Of a stretch of DNA of 64,000 nucleotides, positions 53,466-62,346 are shown piece by piece; the first letter of the stretch is position 1; each line of letters opens with the position of its first letter. This DNA comes from Endozoicomonas_A sp049275935 (lineage in GTDB: Bacteria; Pseudomonadota; Gammaproteobacteria; Pseudomonadales; Endozoicomonadaceae). Location: the NCBI RefSeq assembly GCF_049275935.1, contig NZ_CP184830.1, positions 3,100,001 to 3,164,000 of the forward strand, written 5' to 3'. Below the pieces are notes generated by a model, which saw nothing but the letters and a program-made list of their open reading frames with translations, was not told the origin of the DNA and ran no database searches. The translations under genes and the position numbers were made by a program.

Positions 53466-54521
53466 TTACAGGTCAGCCATTCTCCAGATTCCCAGCAGAT
53501 CCGGCACTTCATCCTTGCCTCTCATAAAGTCATTAATGGCTGCCGCGAGGGTTGAATAATCGACTCTGCTTGCGGGCATTGAGGCAATGACGACCGGAAC
53601 CGGTTTGTTATCATCAGCCGCAAAGGTAATGTTGATGAAACCCCTGGCAATGCTGACGGTGAAATACTGGTATTTGGACTGACCATAAAATGCCAGCAGG
53701 TAGACGACGTCTTCATGTTTTGCAGCGTGCTCTGTAACGGCAGCAATGATGACATCAGCCTGACTTTTGCCACTGTAATGGCTGACGACTTTTCCGGGGT
53801 CTACTTTACTTAGTTGCAGGCCAGATCCACCGGCTACGGCATTAAACCCCTTGCTCATGCCCTCGGCATTGCCGGTGTTGCTCCTTATGAGTCTTGAATC
53901 TTTGCTGTTCGAGGTAAAGCTGACGATGTCATTAACCTGGTCAGTACGTGCCTTTGAACCGATGCCCAGTAAATTAACAAGATCTTTATTGATATTGAAA
54001 ATCATGGTTCTGGCATGGCTGCTTTCTATGAGCTTTCTGAAACTTCTTGCACGAGAGGGCAGGAGTGACTTAAAAGCTTTTTTAATCAGGGAAGGCGTTT
54101 TGTAAAGTAAGAGCCCGTCATCTCTGTTGCGGGATGCCTCAATGCCGGCATTAAATTGCCTGCCGAAGTCCAGCGCCTTCATGGCATCCAGAACATCCTG
54201 TGCCGTCGGTTTACTCTCGGAAGCTGACAATTTATAGGCTTCACAGAGTTTGGAAAAATTCTCCTCAGCCTTGGCTCCAAGAGCTGTATAGGCTTCAGAG
54301 AAAGCAGGGTCCACAGAGTGGTCGTTACCGATGGCTCCGGCAGCGAGCATTTGTTCATAATAAGCAGAATTGCCGACCACTAAAGCAGTCTCGGGATAGG
54401 CGCCCGATACGCTCAAACCGTAGGCTGTGGAAACCATATCAATCATTCCCTGATTGATTTCTTCCGCTGGAGCTTTAAGTGGCAGGGCCAGAATCAATAG
54501 AATTGTCCATAAATACTTCAT
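53466..54521 (-). CDS. Secreted protein of unknown function
   Basis: 351 residues, signal peptide MKYLWTILLILALPLKAPAE. Start is firmly supported by AGGAGGT seven bases before the ATG. The mature protein is helical with a Ser/Asn-rich middle (SFTSNSKDSRLIRSNTGNA) and a C-terminal part YSGKSQADVIIAAVTEHAAKHEDVVYLLAFYGQSKYQYFTVS. No family recognised. Convergent with the acyltransferase gene, divergent from the photolyase gene. Confidence 0.7.
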   Translation of the reverse strand: MKYLWTILLILALPLKAPAEEINQGMIDMVSTAYGLSVSGAYPETALVVGNSAYYEQMLAAGAIGNDHSVDPAFSEAYTALGAKAEENFSKLCEAYKLSASESKPTAQDVLDAMKALDFGRQFNAGIEASRNRDDGLLLYKTPSLIKKAFKSLLPSRARSFRKLIESSHARTMIFNINKDLVNLLGIGSKARTDQVNDIVSFTSNSKDSRLIRSNTGNAEGMSKGFNAVAGGSGLQLSKVDPGKVVSHYSGKSQADVIIAAVTEHAAKHEDVVYLLAFYGQSKYQYFTVSIARGFINITFAADDNKPVPVVIASMPASRVDYSTLAAAINDFMRGKDEVPDLLGIWRMADL

Positions 54522-54641
54522 AATGGTACCTCCTGATAGTAAATCCGTTTAATAATTTAGACACGACTAAGGGTGAGAAAGTTCCTCTTGCCCCAGAAGG
54601 CATTAAAGGTAAGGATGTAGGCAGATACTTGCGAAGGTTCT

Positions 54642-56189
54642 ATGAAAACCTATTCAACACTGAGGCTCATCCTCGGGGACCAGCTATACGCTGGTCATAG
54701 CTGGTTCAGTAAGAAAGACCCGGATACCCTCTATCTGATAGCAGAGCTCCATCAGGAAGCCTCCTATGTAAAGCACCATGTACAAAAGATCTGTGCGTTC
54801 TTTGCAGCGATGGAAGCCTTTGCTGCGGCACTGGCAAAGTCCGGCCATGAGGTTTTGCATTTAACCCTCGATGAGACGGCTCAATACGAGGATTTGCCAT
54901 CCCTTCTGCGAGCGCTGGTCAAAACCCACGGGATCAAACAGGTTCAATACCAGAGAGCCGATGAATACCGGCTTCTGAGGCAGTTGCAGGACATGAATAT
55001 CGGTGTCCCTGTCCAGGAAGTCGATAGCGAACACTTTCTATTGCCGTTTGATGAGATTTCGAGCTATTTCGGTCAGGGCAAAGCCACAAGGATGGAGCAC
55101 TTTTATCGCAAGATGCGAAAGCGATTCGACATTCTGATGGACGGCGATCAGCCAGAGGGCAGGCAGTGGAATTATGACCAGCAGAACCGCAACCACTTTA
55201 AAGCCAGTGATCTTGAAGAGATCCCGGAGCCACTGGTGTTCACTAATCCCGTGACAGGGATTCTGGAAAGGCTGAACAGACAAAATATTCAATATTTTGG
55301 TAAAGCCACTCCCGAGCTGATCTGGCCGATTACGAGGCAGCAGTCACTCAAACAACTGCGTTACTTCTGTCAACACGGATTGCCGCGGTTCGGGCAGTTT
55401 CAGGACGCTATGACTCACCGGAGTGATAAAAAATGGAGCCTCTATCACTCTCGTCTGTCCTTTGCCCTGAACAGTAAAATGCTGACCCCAATGCAGGTGA
55501 TTCAGGCCGCAGTCAGAGCCTGGCGAGCAGACCCCGAGTCCATCTCCATTGCCCAGGTGGAAGGATTTGTCCGACAGATTCTTGGCTGGCGGGAGTACGT
55601 TCGGGGCATTTACTGGGTCAATATGCCAGAATATTCCTCACTCAACTACTTCAAGGCTCAGCGTGCATTGCCGGACTTTTTCTGGACCGGCGAAACCCGA
55701 ATGACCTGTTTGCAGGAGGCGATTGGTCAGTCTCTGGATTATGCCTATGCCCACCATATACAGAGATTGATGATTACCGGCACATTCTGTTTGTTGGCAG
55801 GAATCGACCCCGGTCAGGTTGATGAGTGGTACCTGGGCATTTATGTGGACGCTATTGAGTGGGTCGAACTCCCAAACACCCGTGGCATGAGCCAGTTTGC
55901 AGACGGTGGTTTGTTAGCTTCAAAACCCTATGCGGCCAGCGGTAACTATATCAACAAGATGAGTGACTACTGCAAAAGCTGTCACTACGACGTGAAGCGA
56001 AAAACCGGTGAGCGGGCCTGCCCATTCAACAGTCTTTACTGGCATTTTATGGTGAAACACAGAGAGCAACTGAGCAAGAACCCCAGAATCGGCATGATTT
56101 ACAAGAACTGGGACAAACAGTCCGGTGATGAACGGGCAGTTATTACCCATCAGGCAGAGGTGTATTTGAAGAAAATACACGAGCTTTAG
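54642..56189 (+). CDS. phrB: Iron-sulfur bacterial cryptochrome/photolyase (FeS-BCP, PhrB-like)
   Basis: 515 residues. Uses light to repair (6-4) or related photoproducts, with FAD and a 4Fe-4S cluster. Four cysteines C356, C444, C447 and C460 (GETRMTCLQ, DYCKSCHYD, GERACPFN) have the same spacing (88, 3, 13) as C350, C438, C441, C454 of Agrobacterium PhrB. FAD-region segments RQILGWREYVRGIYW and AYAHHIQRLMITGTFCLLAGIDPG are present. Convergent with the stress operon ending at 56242. Photolyase genes commonly belong to ECF-ChrR regulons; a degenerate promoter-like TGATAG-N18-TAGACA lies at 54534-54563. Confidence 0.92.
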   Translation: MKTYSTLRLILGDQLYAGHSWFSKKDPDTLYLIAELHQEASYVKHHVQKICAFFAAMEAFAAALAKSGHEVLHLTLDETAQYEDLPSLLRALVKTHGIKQVQYQRADEYRLLRQLQDMNIGVPVQEVDSEHFLLPFDEISSYFGQGKATRMEHFYRKMRKRFDILMDGDQPEGRQWNYDQQNRNHFKASDLEEIPEPLVFTNPVTGILERLNRQNIQYFGKATPELIWPITRQQSLKQLRYFCQHGLPRFGQFQDAMTHRSDKKWSLYHSRLSFALNSKMLTPMQVIQAAVRAWRADPESISIAQVEGFVRQILGWREYVRGIYWVNMPEYSSLNYFKAQRALPDFFWTGETRMTCLQEAIGQSLDYAYAHHIQRLMITGTFCLLAGIDPGQVDEWYLGIYVDAIEWVELPNTRGMSQFADGGLLASKPYAASGNYINKMSDYCKSCHYDVKRKTGERACPFNSLYWHFMVKHREQLSKNPRIGMIYKNWDKQSGDERAVITHQAEVYLKKIHEL

Positions 56190-56241
56190 CAAAAACGCCT
56201 TAAACCCTTGCCCAGCCGAACATATTAGAGCTTTTTATTGG

Positions 56242-56640
56242 CTAAGGTTGGCCCACTCGCTGCCTGACCAGTAAGGATTGATTTAAATAGCGATGCTGGC
56301 CTGATAAATGTGTATCCATTTCAAAATCCCCGGTCAATTCGTAAACCGCCCAGCCGGAAGCAAATTTATCCAGTTCACTTTGGTTATTTTGCATAAAAGC
56401 TGTGGCTTCTCTGGCACTTTTAAACGCCAATCCACCGGGATATAACCCCCAGAACATAGGTCCAAACTTGATGATACTCTTCCCTTCCGACAGGGCGCTC
56501 TGATAGCTGGCATCACCAATGGTAAATATGGGGTGGGTAATATCCTCTCTCACCAATGGGGTGATGGAGTCCATTACCCCAAACCAGACAATGGCAGCTA
56601 TTGCAATGATCAGGATGAGCGGGTACTTGGCAAATTTCAT
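56242..56640 (-). CDS. Small membrane-anchored protein of unknown function
   Basis: 132 residues. One N-terminal membrane segment (YPLILIIAIAAIVWFGVM) followed by a soluble part with MFWGLYPGGLAFKSAREATAFMQNN. I recognise no family with confidence. It is the last gene of the FAD oxidoreductase to SDR operon (92 bp after the SDR stop), so it is likely co-regulated with the singlet-oxygen response genes. Confidence 0.65.
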   Translation of the reverse strand: MKFAKYPLILIIAIAAIVWFGVMDSITPLVREDITHPIFTIGDASYQSALSEGKSIIKFGPMFWGLYPGGLAFKSAREATAFMQNNQSELDKFASGWAVYELTGDFEMDTHLSGQHRYLNQSLLVRQRVGQP

Positions 56641-56731
56641 AAGGAGCCAGATTTGTTATTGGTTGATCAGCCTCCCAAGTCTCCGAAACAGGGTGCCGTT
56701 GAGTCCATTCTGGCACAACCTGAAGAGACCA

Positions 56732-57505
56732 TTATTGATTCAGCCGACCGGTCACACCAAAATAGGCTCTATAGGGCAAAATTCTGAGCATTCCCATCAT
56801 CATGCCAAACACCTTCGGAAATCGAATTTCAAAATGTTTGCCATTTAAACCGCGCAGAATAGCTTCTGCTGCTGGCTCAGCATCCATCAGAAAGGGCATC
56901 TCAAAGGTGTTTTTATCCGTCAGAGGGGTTTTTACAAATCCCGGATTGATCAGTTTGATATTCACACCTTTCGGTTTCAGATCCGTATACAGGGACTCAG
57001 CCATATTGATCAGAGCTGCCTTGCTGGCCCCATAAGCGGCGGCAGCAGGTAAACCACGATAGCCGGCCAGCGAGGCATTAATCGCCAGGGTTCCCGACTG
57101 CTGGTTCACCATCATGGGGATTAACGCATCCAGACAATGACAGACGCCCATCACATTCAATTCGAAGTGTTGACGCATATGGGTGGATCTGAAATCCACG
57201 CCTGCTGTTTTGATAAATGTGCCTGCATTCAATACGGCAATATCTACCTGACCAAAGCGGCTCATAATCTCCTCGGCTACTCGCGTCACCTCATCCTGAC
57301 GGGTCACGTCGGCAGGCAAAGGGATAATAACTCCCTCCAGATCAAGCGCTTCGTTCTGTAGCCGGTCCAGATTGCCGAAACTTCGCGCCGTAGCTATGAC
57401 CGTGCCACCTTGACGGGCCATCATTAAAGCCAGCTGGCGACCGATTCCCTGACTGGCACCGGTAATCCAGATTACCTTGTTTTTCAGAGATGGGAGTTTC
57501 TTCAT
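56732..57505 (-). CDS. Short-chain dehydrogenase/reductase
   Basis: 257 residues. Rossmann motif VIWITGASQGIGRQLALMMARQGG, NAG motif VLNAGTF, catalytic Ser in INASLAGYRG and the YGASKAAL Tyr-x3-Lys, all intact. An SDR of this kind sits in the ChrR-regulated clusters of Rhodobacter and many gammaproteobacteria beside the cfa-like gene. Overlaps the DUF3833 gene by 4 bp (ATGA), so translationally coupled. Substrate unknown, possibly a lipid. Confidence 0.9.
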   Translation of the reverse strand: MKKLPSLKNKVIWITGASQGIGRQLALMMARQGGTVIATARSFGNLDRLQNEALDLEGVIIPLPADVTRQDEVTRVAEEIMSRFGQVDIAVLNAGTFIKTAGVDFRSTHMRQHFELNVMGVCHCLDALIPMMVNQQSGTLAINASLAGYRGLPAAAAYGASKAALINMAESLYTDLKPKGVNIKLINPGFVKTPLTDKNTFEMPFLMDAEPAAEAILRGLNGKHFEIRFPKVFGMMMGMLRILPYRAYFGVTGRLNQ

Positions 57506-58047
57506 TTTTCCTTCTCTGATTCTGTATTCGAAAGCTGCAGTTTTTCCAGCGATGATGCACTGATCAGCGAAGCATCTTTACTGAAATAGAAGGTCAGGGT
57601 GCCCAGCCTGAACCCCCATTTGCTGACATCAGCAATATTGAGAATCTGGCCATTTTCCTGCAGGAACAGCCAATCATCAAATTTCACCCGCCAGTTGATT
57701 CCCTTGATGGGTAAATTCATTTCATAGGTCCAGTTAAAGGTGTTGCCCTGACTGCTGCCTGTGGCCAGACCGATCAAATCATCTGCCTGACCTTCGTAGT
57801 GGCTGTCATCCAGTGTTTTTATTTTCCAGAGCCGGTTGGATGCAGTGCCATCGTCATAAATAAAGTCCTCATCCAGTATTAGTGTATTGTCTTCTATTCG
57901 ACCTTTCATGATGACTTCAAAGTAGTTCCGCACTTTACCAAAGCGATCAACAAACTCTCCCCAGGCATAGGTGGTGCCCTGGAAATATTGTTCAATGGTT
58001 AGAACAGGTTGGTCCTGCCTGTATCGCTTCTGTATTGCTTCCCGCAT
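57502..58047 (-). CDS. DUF3833 family protein
   Basis: 181 residues. The family pattern includes EQYFQGTTYAWGEFVDRFGKVRNYFEVIMKG and LILDEDFIYDDGTASNRLWKIK. DUF3833 proteins are lipocalin-like and occur almost always beside a cyclopropane-synthase-like gene, DUF1365 and an amine-oxidase-like gene, as here. A role in handling the modified lipid is plausible but unproven. Overlaps the SDR start by 4 bp. No lipoprotein signal is visible in this copy, which starts MREAIQKRY. Confidence 0.85.
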   Translation of the reverse strand: MREAIQKRYRQDQPVLTIEQYFQGTTYAWGEFVDRFGKVRNYFEVIMKGRIEDNTLILDEDFIYDDGTASNRLWKIKTLDDSHYEGQADDLIGLATGSSQGNTFNWTYEMNLPIKGINWRVKFDDWLFLQENGQILNIADVSKWGFRLGTLTFYFSKDASLISASSLEKLQLSNTESEKEK

Positions 58048-58069
58048 AACTAAGACCTCCCTGCCTGCT

Positions 58070-59377
58070 TCATATACCGGGCTTACTGATTCGATAAAGT
58101 CTCACGTCAATGCTGTCCTGCTTAAAGCCGGCTTCACAATAAGCCAGGTAGAACAACCACATACGTTTAAAATGTTCGTCAAAGCCCAGAGTCACAATCT
58201 CTGGCCAGTGTTGCCTGAATGATTGGGCCCAGATTGAAAGTGTTCTGGCGTAATCACGGCCAAAGGAATGAGTGTTCTCGATATTCAGGCCTGCCTGATG
58301 ACACTGGTCGTGGATCACCTGGTCTGTCGGGAGCATGCCGCCCGGGAAGATATAACGCTGAATAAAGTCGGCTTCCGCCCGATAATCGCTGAAGCGCTCT
58401 TCATCAATGGTAATCACCTGAATCACCGCCACTCCGCCAGGCTTGAGGGCATCAAACACTTTCCGGAAATAAATGGGCCAGTGGTTCTCTCCCACGGCCT
58501 CTAACATCTCTATGGAGACAATGCGGTCGTACTGTCCCTGGATATCCCGGTAATCCTTTAGCTGAAAGTTAAAACCGGCATCCTGCTGAAGCGAATCACG
58601 GGCAAACTGTAACTGCTCTCTGGACAGCGTCACTCCGGAATAATTCTGTCCTCCCTGCTGCTGTAATGAGCGGGCAAAACCTCCCCAGCCACAACCGATT
58701 TCGAGCACGGAATGTTCTGGCATCACATCCAGCCAGTTCAGTACCCATCTGTATTTATTGGCCTGAGCCTGTTCAAGTGTTTCATCGTTGTTGCTGAACA
58801 AGGCACTGGAATAGGTCATGGAGTCGTCCAGCCACAATCGGTAAAAGTCATTGCCCAGATCATAATGGGCGGCAATATTGCGACGACTTCCTGAGCGACT
58901 ATTGTTGTTTAAAAGATGACTTAATCGATTCAGTTTTCGAAATAGCCAGTTTGAGGAAAATTGCTTGTCTAACTGCTTTTCATTAAACATTCCCCAGTCC
59001 AGCAGAGCCTGCAGGTCTGGCGTATCCCAGTCGCCTTTCATGTAAGATTCTGCCAGCCCGATGATCCCCCGGTTGGCTGCCAGGAGCATGCTGAAAGGGT
59101 GATTAATTCTGACTCTGGCAATCGGTACGTCCCGTAGAGACGAACCTATTTTTATCACACTGTTCTTTTGTACTAACTCAATACGACTCAGCGAAGCCTT
59201 CTCCAACCGTTTAACCAGCCAATTAACGGCTTTGGACGATGTTTTATTGAGAAACAATTCACTTTCGCCAAGGGCATTTCCTTCGCTGTGGGCGCTTCTT
59301 TCAGCATGGAGGTTAGCTGCGCTCTGCCCGGAAGGCAATCCATTCTGCGACAGGGTTTTTCCTGAGATGTCCAACAT
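58070..59377 (-). CDS. Cyclopropane-fatty-acyl-phospholipid synthase-like SAM methyltransferase
   Basis: 435 residues. SAM motif VLEIGCGWGGFARSLQQQGG, IAAHYDLGNDFYRLWLDDSMTYSSALF near residue 165, and the acidic EMLEAVGENHWP are typical of CfaS. In this family the methyl group of SAM is added to an unsaturated fatty acyl chain of a phospholipid. In ChrR clusters such enzymes take part in lipid modification, in Rhodobacter on the way to furan fatty acids; that specific product is not proven here. Directly follows DUF1365 (0 bp gap). Confidence 0.92.
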   Translation of the reverse strand: MLDISGKTLSQNGLPSGQSAANLHAERSAHSEGNALGESELFLNKTSSKAVNWLVKRLEKASLSRIELVQKNSVIKIGSSLRDVPIARVRINHPFSMLLAANRGIIGLAESYMKGDWDTPDLQALLDWGMFNEKQLDKQFSSNWLFRKLNRLSHLLNNNSRSGSRRNIAAHYDLGNDFYRLWLDDSMTYSSALFSNNDETLEQAQANKYRWVLNWLDVMPEHSVLEIGCGWGGFARSLQQQGGQNYSGVTLSREQLQFARDSLQQDAGFNFQLKDYRDIQGQYDRIVSIEMLEAVGENHWPIYFRKVFDALKPGGVAVIQVITIDEERFSDYRAEADFIQRYIFPGGMLPTDQVIHDQCHQAGLNIENTHSFGRDYARTLSIWAQSFRQHWPEIVTLGFDEHFKRMWLFYLAYCEAGFKQDSIDVRLYRISKPGI

Positions 59378-60232
59378 TTACGCCCCCTGTTTCTGGTACT
59401 TTTTTTGTTCGTTCATGGTTGTTGTTTTTCCTGTGCGTTTCAGGGTGCTATTCCAGCGGTGTGTGATGCCGCGACTCCAACTGAAGAAGCGACCTTTTGG
59501 AACATGGCGAACTACCCGAACACCTTTAATGAATAGCCGGAGAGCTTCCCAATGAATGGCCAGAGTTACCTTGAAAGCCTGCAATGGCAGAACAAACAAC
59601 TGCCTGAGAATGTTCAGATCACTGAGCGCCTGTCGCTCGCCCTTGAGAACTGCTGCAAATAGCTGGCCATCAGCATTATGTAGATGAATGCCAAGTTTCA
59701 GAATCTGGTCGGGCAAGCGGGCCTTGAAACGGTATTCACATTCGGTTTCAAAAAAGGGTGAAACGTGAAGTTGCTTCTTGACGGACTGGTGAAAGGTTGT
59801 TTTTTTACCCTCACTGTTTTCTATCGGTATAACGTAACTGTGTCGTTCACCAAAGGTGTTGGACACCTCATAGATAAGGGTAGACAGTTTCTGCTCTGAG
59901 TCCAGACAGTAATAGACCGTCAGAGGATTAAAGATATAGCCAAGTACTCTGGGGTAACACAACATAAAGATTTGTTCAGGTGCCGGGATGTCATATGCCA
60001 ACAAAAGCCTGGTTGCCTGGGTTTTGAGACAGTTTCCGGAACCGTCAGCAAAGTCTTTTGGATGAAAAGAGAGCACATTGAATCGGCTCACTGAAAACAG
60101 CTTGAGCTCGTCATCAAGCTGATTCAGCTCATCCAGATCGATAAGCCAGGAAGCCACCCGATAACTGAAACGGTGCTTCCGGGGCCGAATACGGTTATGC
60201 ATTAACTGTCCCCAATAGACCGCTGACTTCAT
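59378..60232 (-). CDS. DUF1365 family protein
   Basis: 284 residues. Signature SAVYWGQLMHNRIRPRKHRFSYRVA at the N-terminus, LTVYYCLDSEQKLSTLIYEVSNTFGERHSYV in the centre and HVSPFFETECEYRFK toward the end. DUF1365 proteins accompany the flavin amine-oxidase-like gene and the cfa-like gene in a conserved cluster. Its reaction is not established. Overlaps the upstream FAD oxidoreductase stop by 4 bp, so it is translated with it. Confidence 0.9.
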   Translation of the reverse strand: MKSAVYWGQLMHNRIRPRKHRFSYRVASWLIDLDELNQLDDELKLFSVSRFNVLSFHPKDFADGSGNCLKTQATRLLLAYDIPAPEQIFMLCYPRVLGYIFNPLTVYYCLDSEQKLSTLIYEVSNTFGERHSYVIPIENSEGKKTTFHQSVKKQLHVSPFFETECEYRFKARLPDQILKLGIHLHNADGQLFAAVLKGERQALSDLNILRQLFVLPLQAFKVTLAIHWEALRLFIKGVRVVRHVPKGRFFSWSRGITHRWNSTLKRTGKTTTMNEQKKYQKQGA

Positions 60233-61614
60233 GTCCGCCTCCCATTACTGACACTGCTGTCTGTAACCTTGTTGGTAGTGCTGTTTGTAAAATGAGAAAC
60301 CGGCCTCTTCCCGATACCATGTTCGGGCCAGATCAATCTGTCATTCTGGTTTTCAACAGACCAGGGTCTTCTTTTTCCACCCAGCGCTTCGGCAACGGCC
60401 AGCCCGGATTGAAGGCCGTCTTCATGAAAACCGAAACCAAACCAGGCGCCACAGAACCATGTACGATTACGGCCCTGTAACTCCCATAATCTTGATTGTG
60501 CCTCCAGAGCATTTCGATCAAACACAGGGTGGTCGTAGAGGTAGCAACCATGAATAGATTCAGGCTCTATGGAAGGGTTGAGAGTGACAAACAGAGGAAG
60601 ACCTTCCAGATGCTGAAGACGATTCATCCAGTAAGTGACGGAAGGACCCTCATTGCTCTGGGTGCCAAAATAGTTCCAGCTCGCCCAGGCTCTTTTTCGT
60701 TTAGGCATCAGTCGTTCATCACTGTGCAAAATAGCCCGATTACGCTGGAAACTGAACGATCCTAACAGTAATTGTTCCAACTCACTGGGTTCACTCAACA
60801 TCGCCAGAGAAGTATCTGCGTGACAGGCCATAACAACATGATCAAACTCATGAGTATCGCCCTGCAAGTCAGAAATGATAACCCGGTCTGCATGGCGCTT
60901 GACCTTTCGAACACAGCGATTTTTGATGGCCAGGCCGTCCATGTCATCCAGAATGCGGCGAACATATTCTTTGCTACCGCCATTGACAGTTTGCCATTGA
61001 GGACGATTTGTCAGCTGGAGTAAGCCGTGATTCTGGCAAAAACGCATAAAAGCCAGGGCGGGATAATCCAGCATTCGATCGGATGGCGTTGACCAGATAG
61101 CCGCTCCCATTGGCACCAGGTGATCATCCATAAAACGTTGGCTGTAGCCCCGACCTGTGAGCAGTTCCCGGAGCGTGACTGATGGGTCCAGCTGTTTCAT
61201 TAATTTGGCACTGGACCGATAGAACCGGAAAATATCCAGCAACATTTTCAGAAATCCGGGCTTAACGGCATTCAACCTTTGGGCAAACAGTCCATTCAGG
61301 TCTGTTCCGGAATATTCAGTCTGTCCTTTATTCATGGATACCGCAAAAGACATATCCGTATTGGTGACAGGTACATCCAAATGGTCAAAAAGAGCTGTTA
61401 GATTGGGGTAAGTTTTATCATTGAAGACAATAAAACCGGTATCCACGGGTATAGACTGGTCATCATCCTGAACCATCACCGTGTTACTGTGACCTCCAAA
61501 ACGATCATCTTTTTCAAATAGAGTGACTTGATGCTGCTTGGACAGTAACCAGGCGCTGGAAAGCCCACTGATGCCTGATCCAATTACAGCAATGCTGAGT
61601 CCTTTAGCTGTCAT
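60229..61614 (-). CDS. FAD-dependent amine-oxidase-like oxidoreductase
   Basis: 461 residues from an ATG at 61614 (MTAKGLSIAVIGSGISGLSS) with AGG seven bases upstream. The longer frame from 61674 lies inside the ECF promoter and cannot be translated from that start. FAD motif IAVIGSGISGLSSAWLL, then FEKDDRFGGHSNTV, RHADRVIISDLQG and VRYYE-like QGRNRTWFCGAWFGFGFHEDGLQSGLAVAEALGG at the C-terminus. First gene of the lipid operon. Family members in these clusters are thought to oxidise fatty acyl chains. Confidence 0.9.
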   Translation of the reverse strand: MTAKGLSIAVIGSGISGLSSAWLLSKQHQVTLFEKDDRFGGHSNTVMVQDDDQSIPVDTGFIVFNDKTYPNLTALFDHLDVPVTNTDMSFAVSMNKGQTEYSGTDLNGLFAQRLNAVKPGFLKMLLDIFRFYRSSAKLMKQLDPSVTLRELLTGRGYSQRFMDDHLVPMGAAIWSTPSDRMLDYPALAFMRFCQNHGLLQLTNRPQWQTVNGGSKEYVRRILDDMDGLAIKNRCVRKVKRHADRVIISDLQGDTHEFDHVVMACHADTSLAMLSEPSELEQLLLGSFSFQRNRAILHSDERLMPKRKRAWASWNYFGTQSNEGPSVTYWMNRLQHLEGLPLFVTLNPSIEPESIHGCYLYDHPVFDRNALEAQSRLWELQGRNRTWFCGAWFGFGFHEDGLQSGLAVAEALGGKRRPWSVENQNDRLIWPEHGIGKRPVSHFTNSTTNKVTDSSVSNGRRT

Positions 61615-61643
61615 AGGGCGACCTGTAAACATAATCTTCAAGA

Positions 61644-61673
61644 TTTTTACGCTATAACGATTTATTTGGATCA
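61644..61673 (-). promoter_or_regulatory. ECF-type promoter of the lipid operon
   Basis: TGATCC (61668-61673) and TAAAAA (61644-61649) are separated by 18 bp and share TGATCCAAA and TATAGCGTAAA with the divergent promoter. The same layout is reported for sigma-E of Rhodobacter (TGATCC-N18-TAAGA). Transcription should start near 61637. Confidence 0.7.
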
Positions 61674-61697
61674 CTCACTAAAAAATCGGAATCCAGA

Positions 61698-61727
61698 TGA
61701 TCCAAACGACATTTCATAGCGTAAAGA
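61698..61727 (+). promoter_or_regulatory. ECF-type promoter of the sigma factor gene (autoregulation)
   Basis: TGATCC (61698-61703) and TAAAGA (61722-61727), spaced by 18 bp, with TGATCCAAA and CATAGCGTAAA shared with the divergent promoter. The expected start site falls at about 61734, one base before the first ATG of the sigma gene. Confidence 0.7.
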
Positions 61728-61734
61728 GAGACAA

Positions 61735-62346
61735 ATGAGCTGGACACACGATACTCTCATGATAAGTCCATCTACGAACAAGACCACAATGGATTCAGAA
61801 AACAGTCACTCTGAAATGCCAGACAAGCTCAAGCAGTCATTGGTTGATCTGGGCCGCTATCGGGACAAACAAACGTTTGCGCTCCTGTACAGTTTTTTTG
61901 CACCCAGACTCAAAAGACACTTGATGACTAAAGGCGCACACGGAGAAATGGCTGAAGAGCTGGTTCAGGAAACCATGCTCTCTGTCTGGAGACATTGTAA
62001 AAGTTACGACCCCGAGAAATCTACGGCGTCCACCTGGATCTTCAGGATTGCACGCAACCTCTGGATTGATCGGTTGAGAAAGGAAAAAGCGGACTTGATG
62101 ACGCCGTTAGATAATTATCCGGAAAGCCATTTTGAGCCAGCCATGGCGGAGCTTGATTCAGAAAAGATCAAGTCCGCTCTCAAGAGCCTGCCTCAACAAC
62201 AGGCTCAGTTGGTGTATAAGGTCTACTACGAAGGAAAAAGCCACCGGGAAATTTCTGAAGACATGGACATGCCTCTGGGCAGTGTCAAGTCAGGCTTGAG
62301 ACTGGCTTTCAACAAACTTCGTAGTCAGGCGGGAGGGTTAAAATGA
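61735..62346 (+). CDS. rpoE: ECF sigma factor (sigma-E/ChrR-linked, singlet-oxygen response type)
   Basis: 203 residues. Sigma region 2: FALLYSFFAPRLKRHLMTKG, ELVQETMLSVWRHCKSYDP and STASTWIFRIARNLWIDRLRKEK; region 4: LPQQQAQLVYKVYYEGKSHREISEDMDMPLGSVKSGLRLAFNKLR. It drives its own promoter and that of the lipid operon, judging from the matched elements. If transcription starts at 61734, the first ATG is almost leaderless; the ATG at 61789 is an alternative start. Overlaps the chrR gene by 4 bp, the usual order for sigma and anti-sigma. Confidence 0.93.
   Translation: MSWTHDTLMISPSTNKTTMDSENSHSEMPDKLKQSLVDLGRYRDKQTFALLYSFFAPRLKRHLMTKGAHGEMAEELVQETMLSVWRHCKSYDPEKSTASTWIFRIARNLWIDRLRKEKADLMTPLDNYPESHFEPAMAELDSEKIKSALKSLPQQQAQLVYKVYYEGKSHREISEDMDMPLGSVKSGLRLAFNKLRSQAGGLK

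Noticed and set aside
61615..61674. N-terminal extension of the FAD oxidoreductase from the ATG at 61674
   Set aside because: The ATG overlaps the TGATCC element and precedes the expected transcription start; the start at 61614 has its own ribosome binding site.
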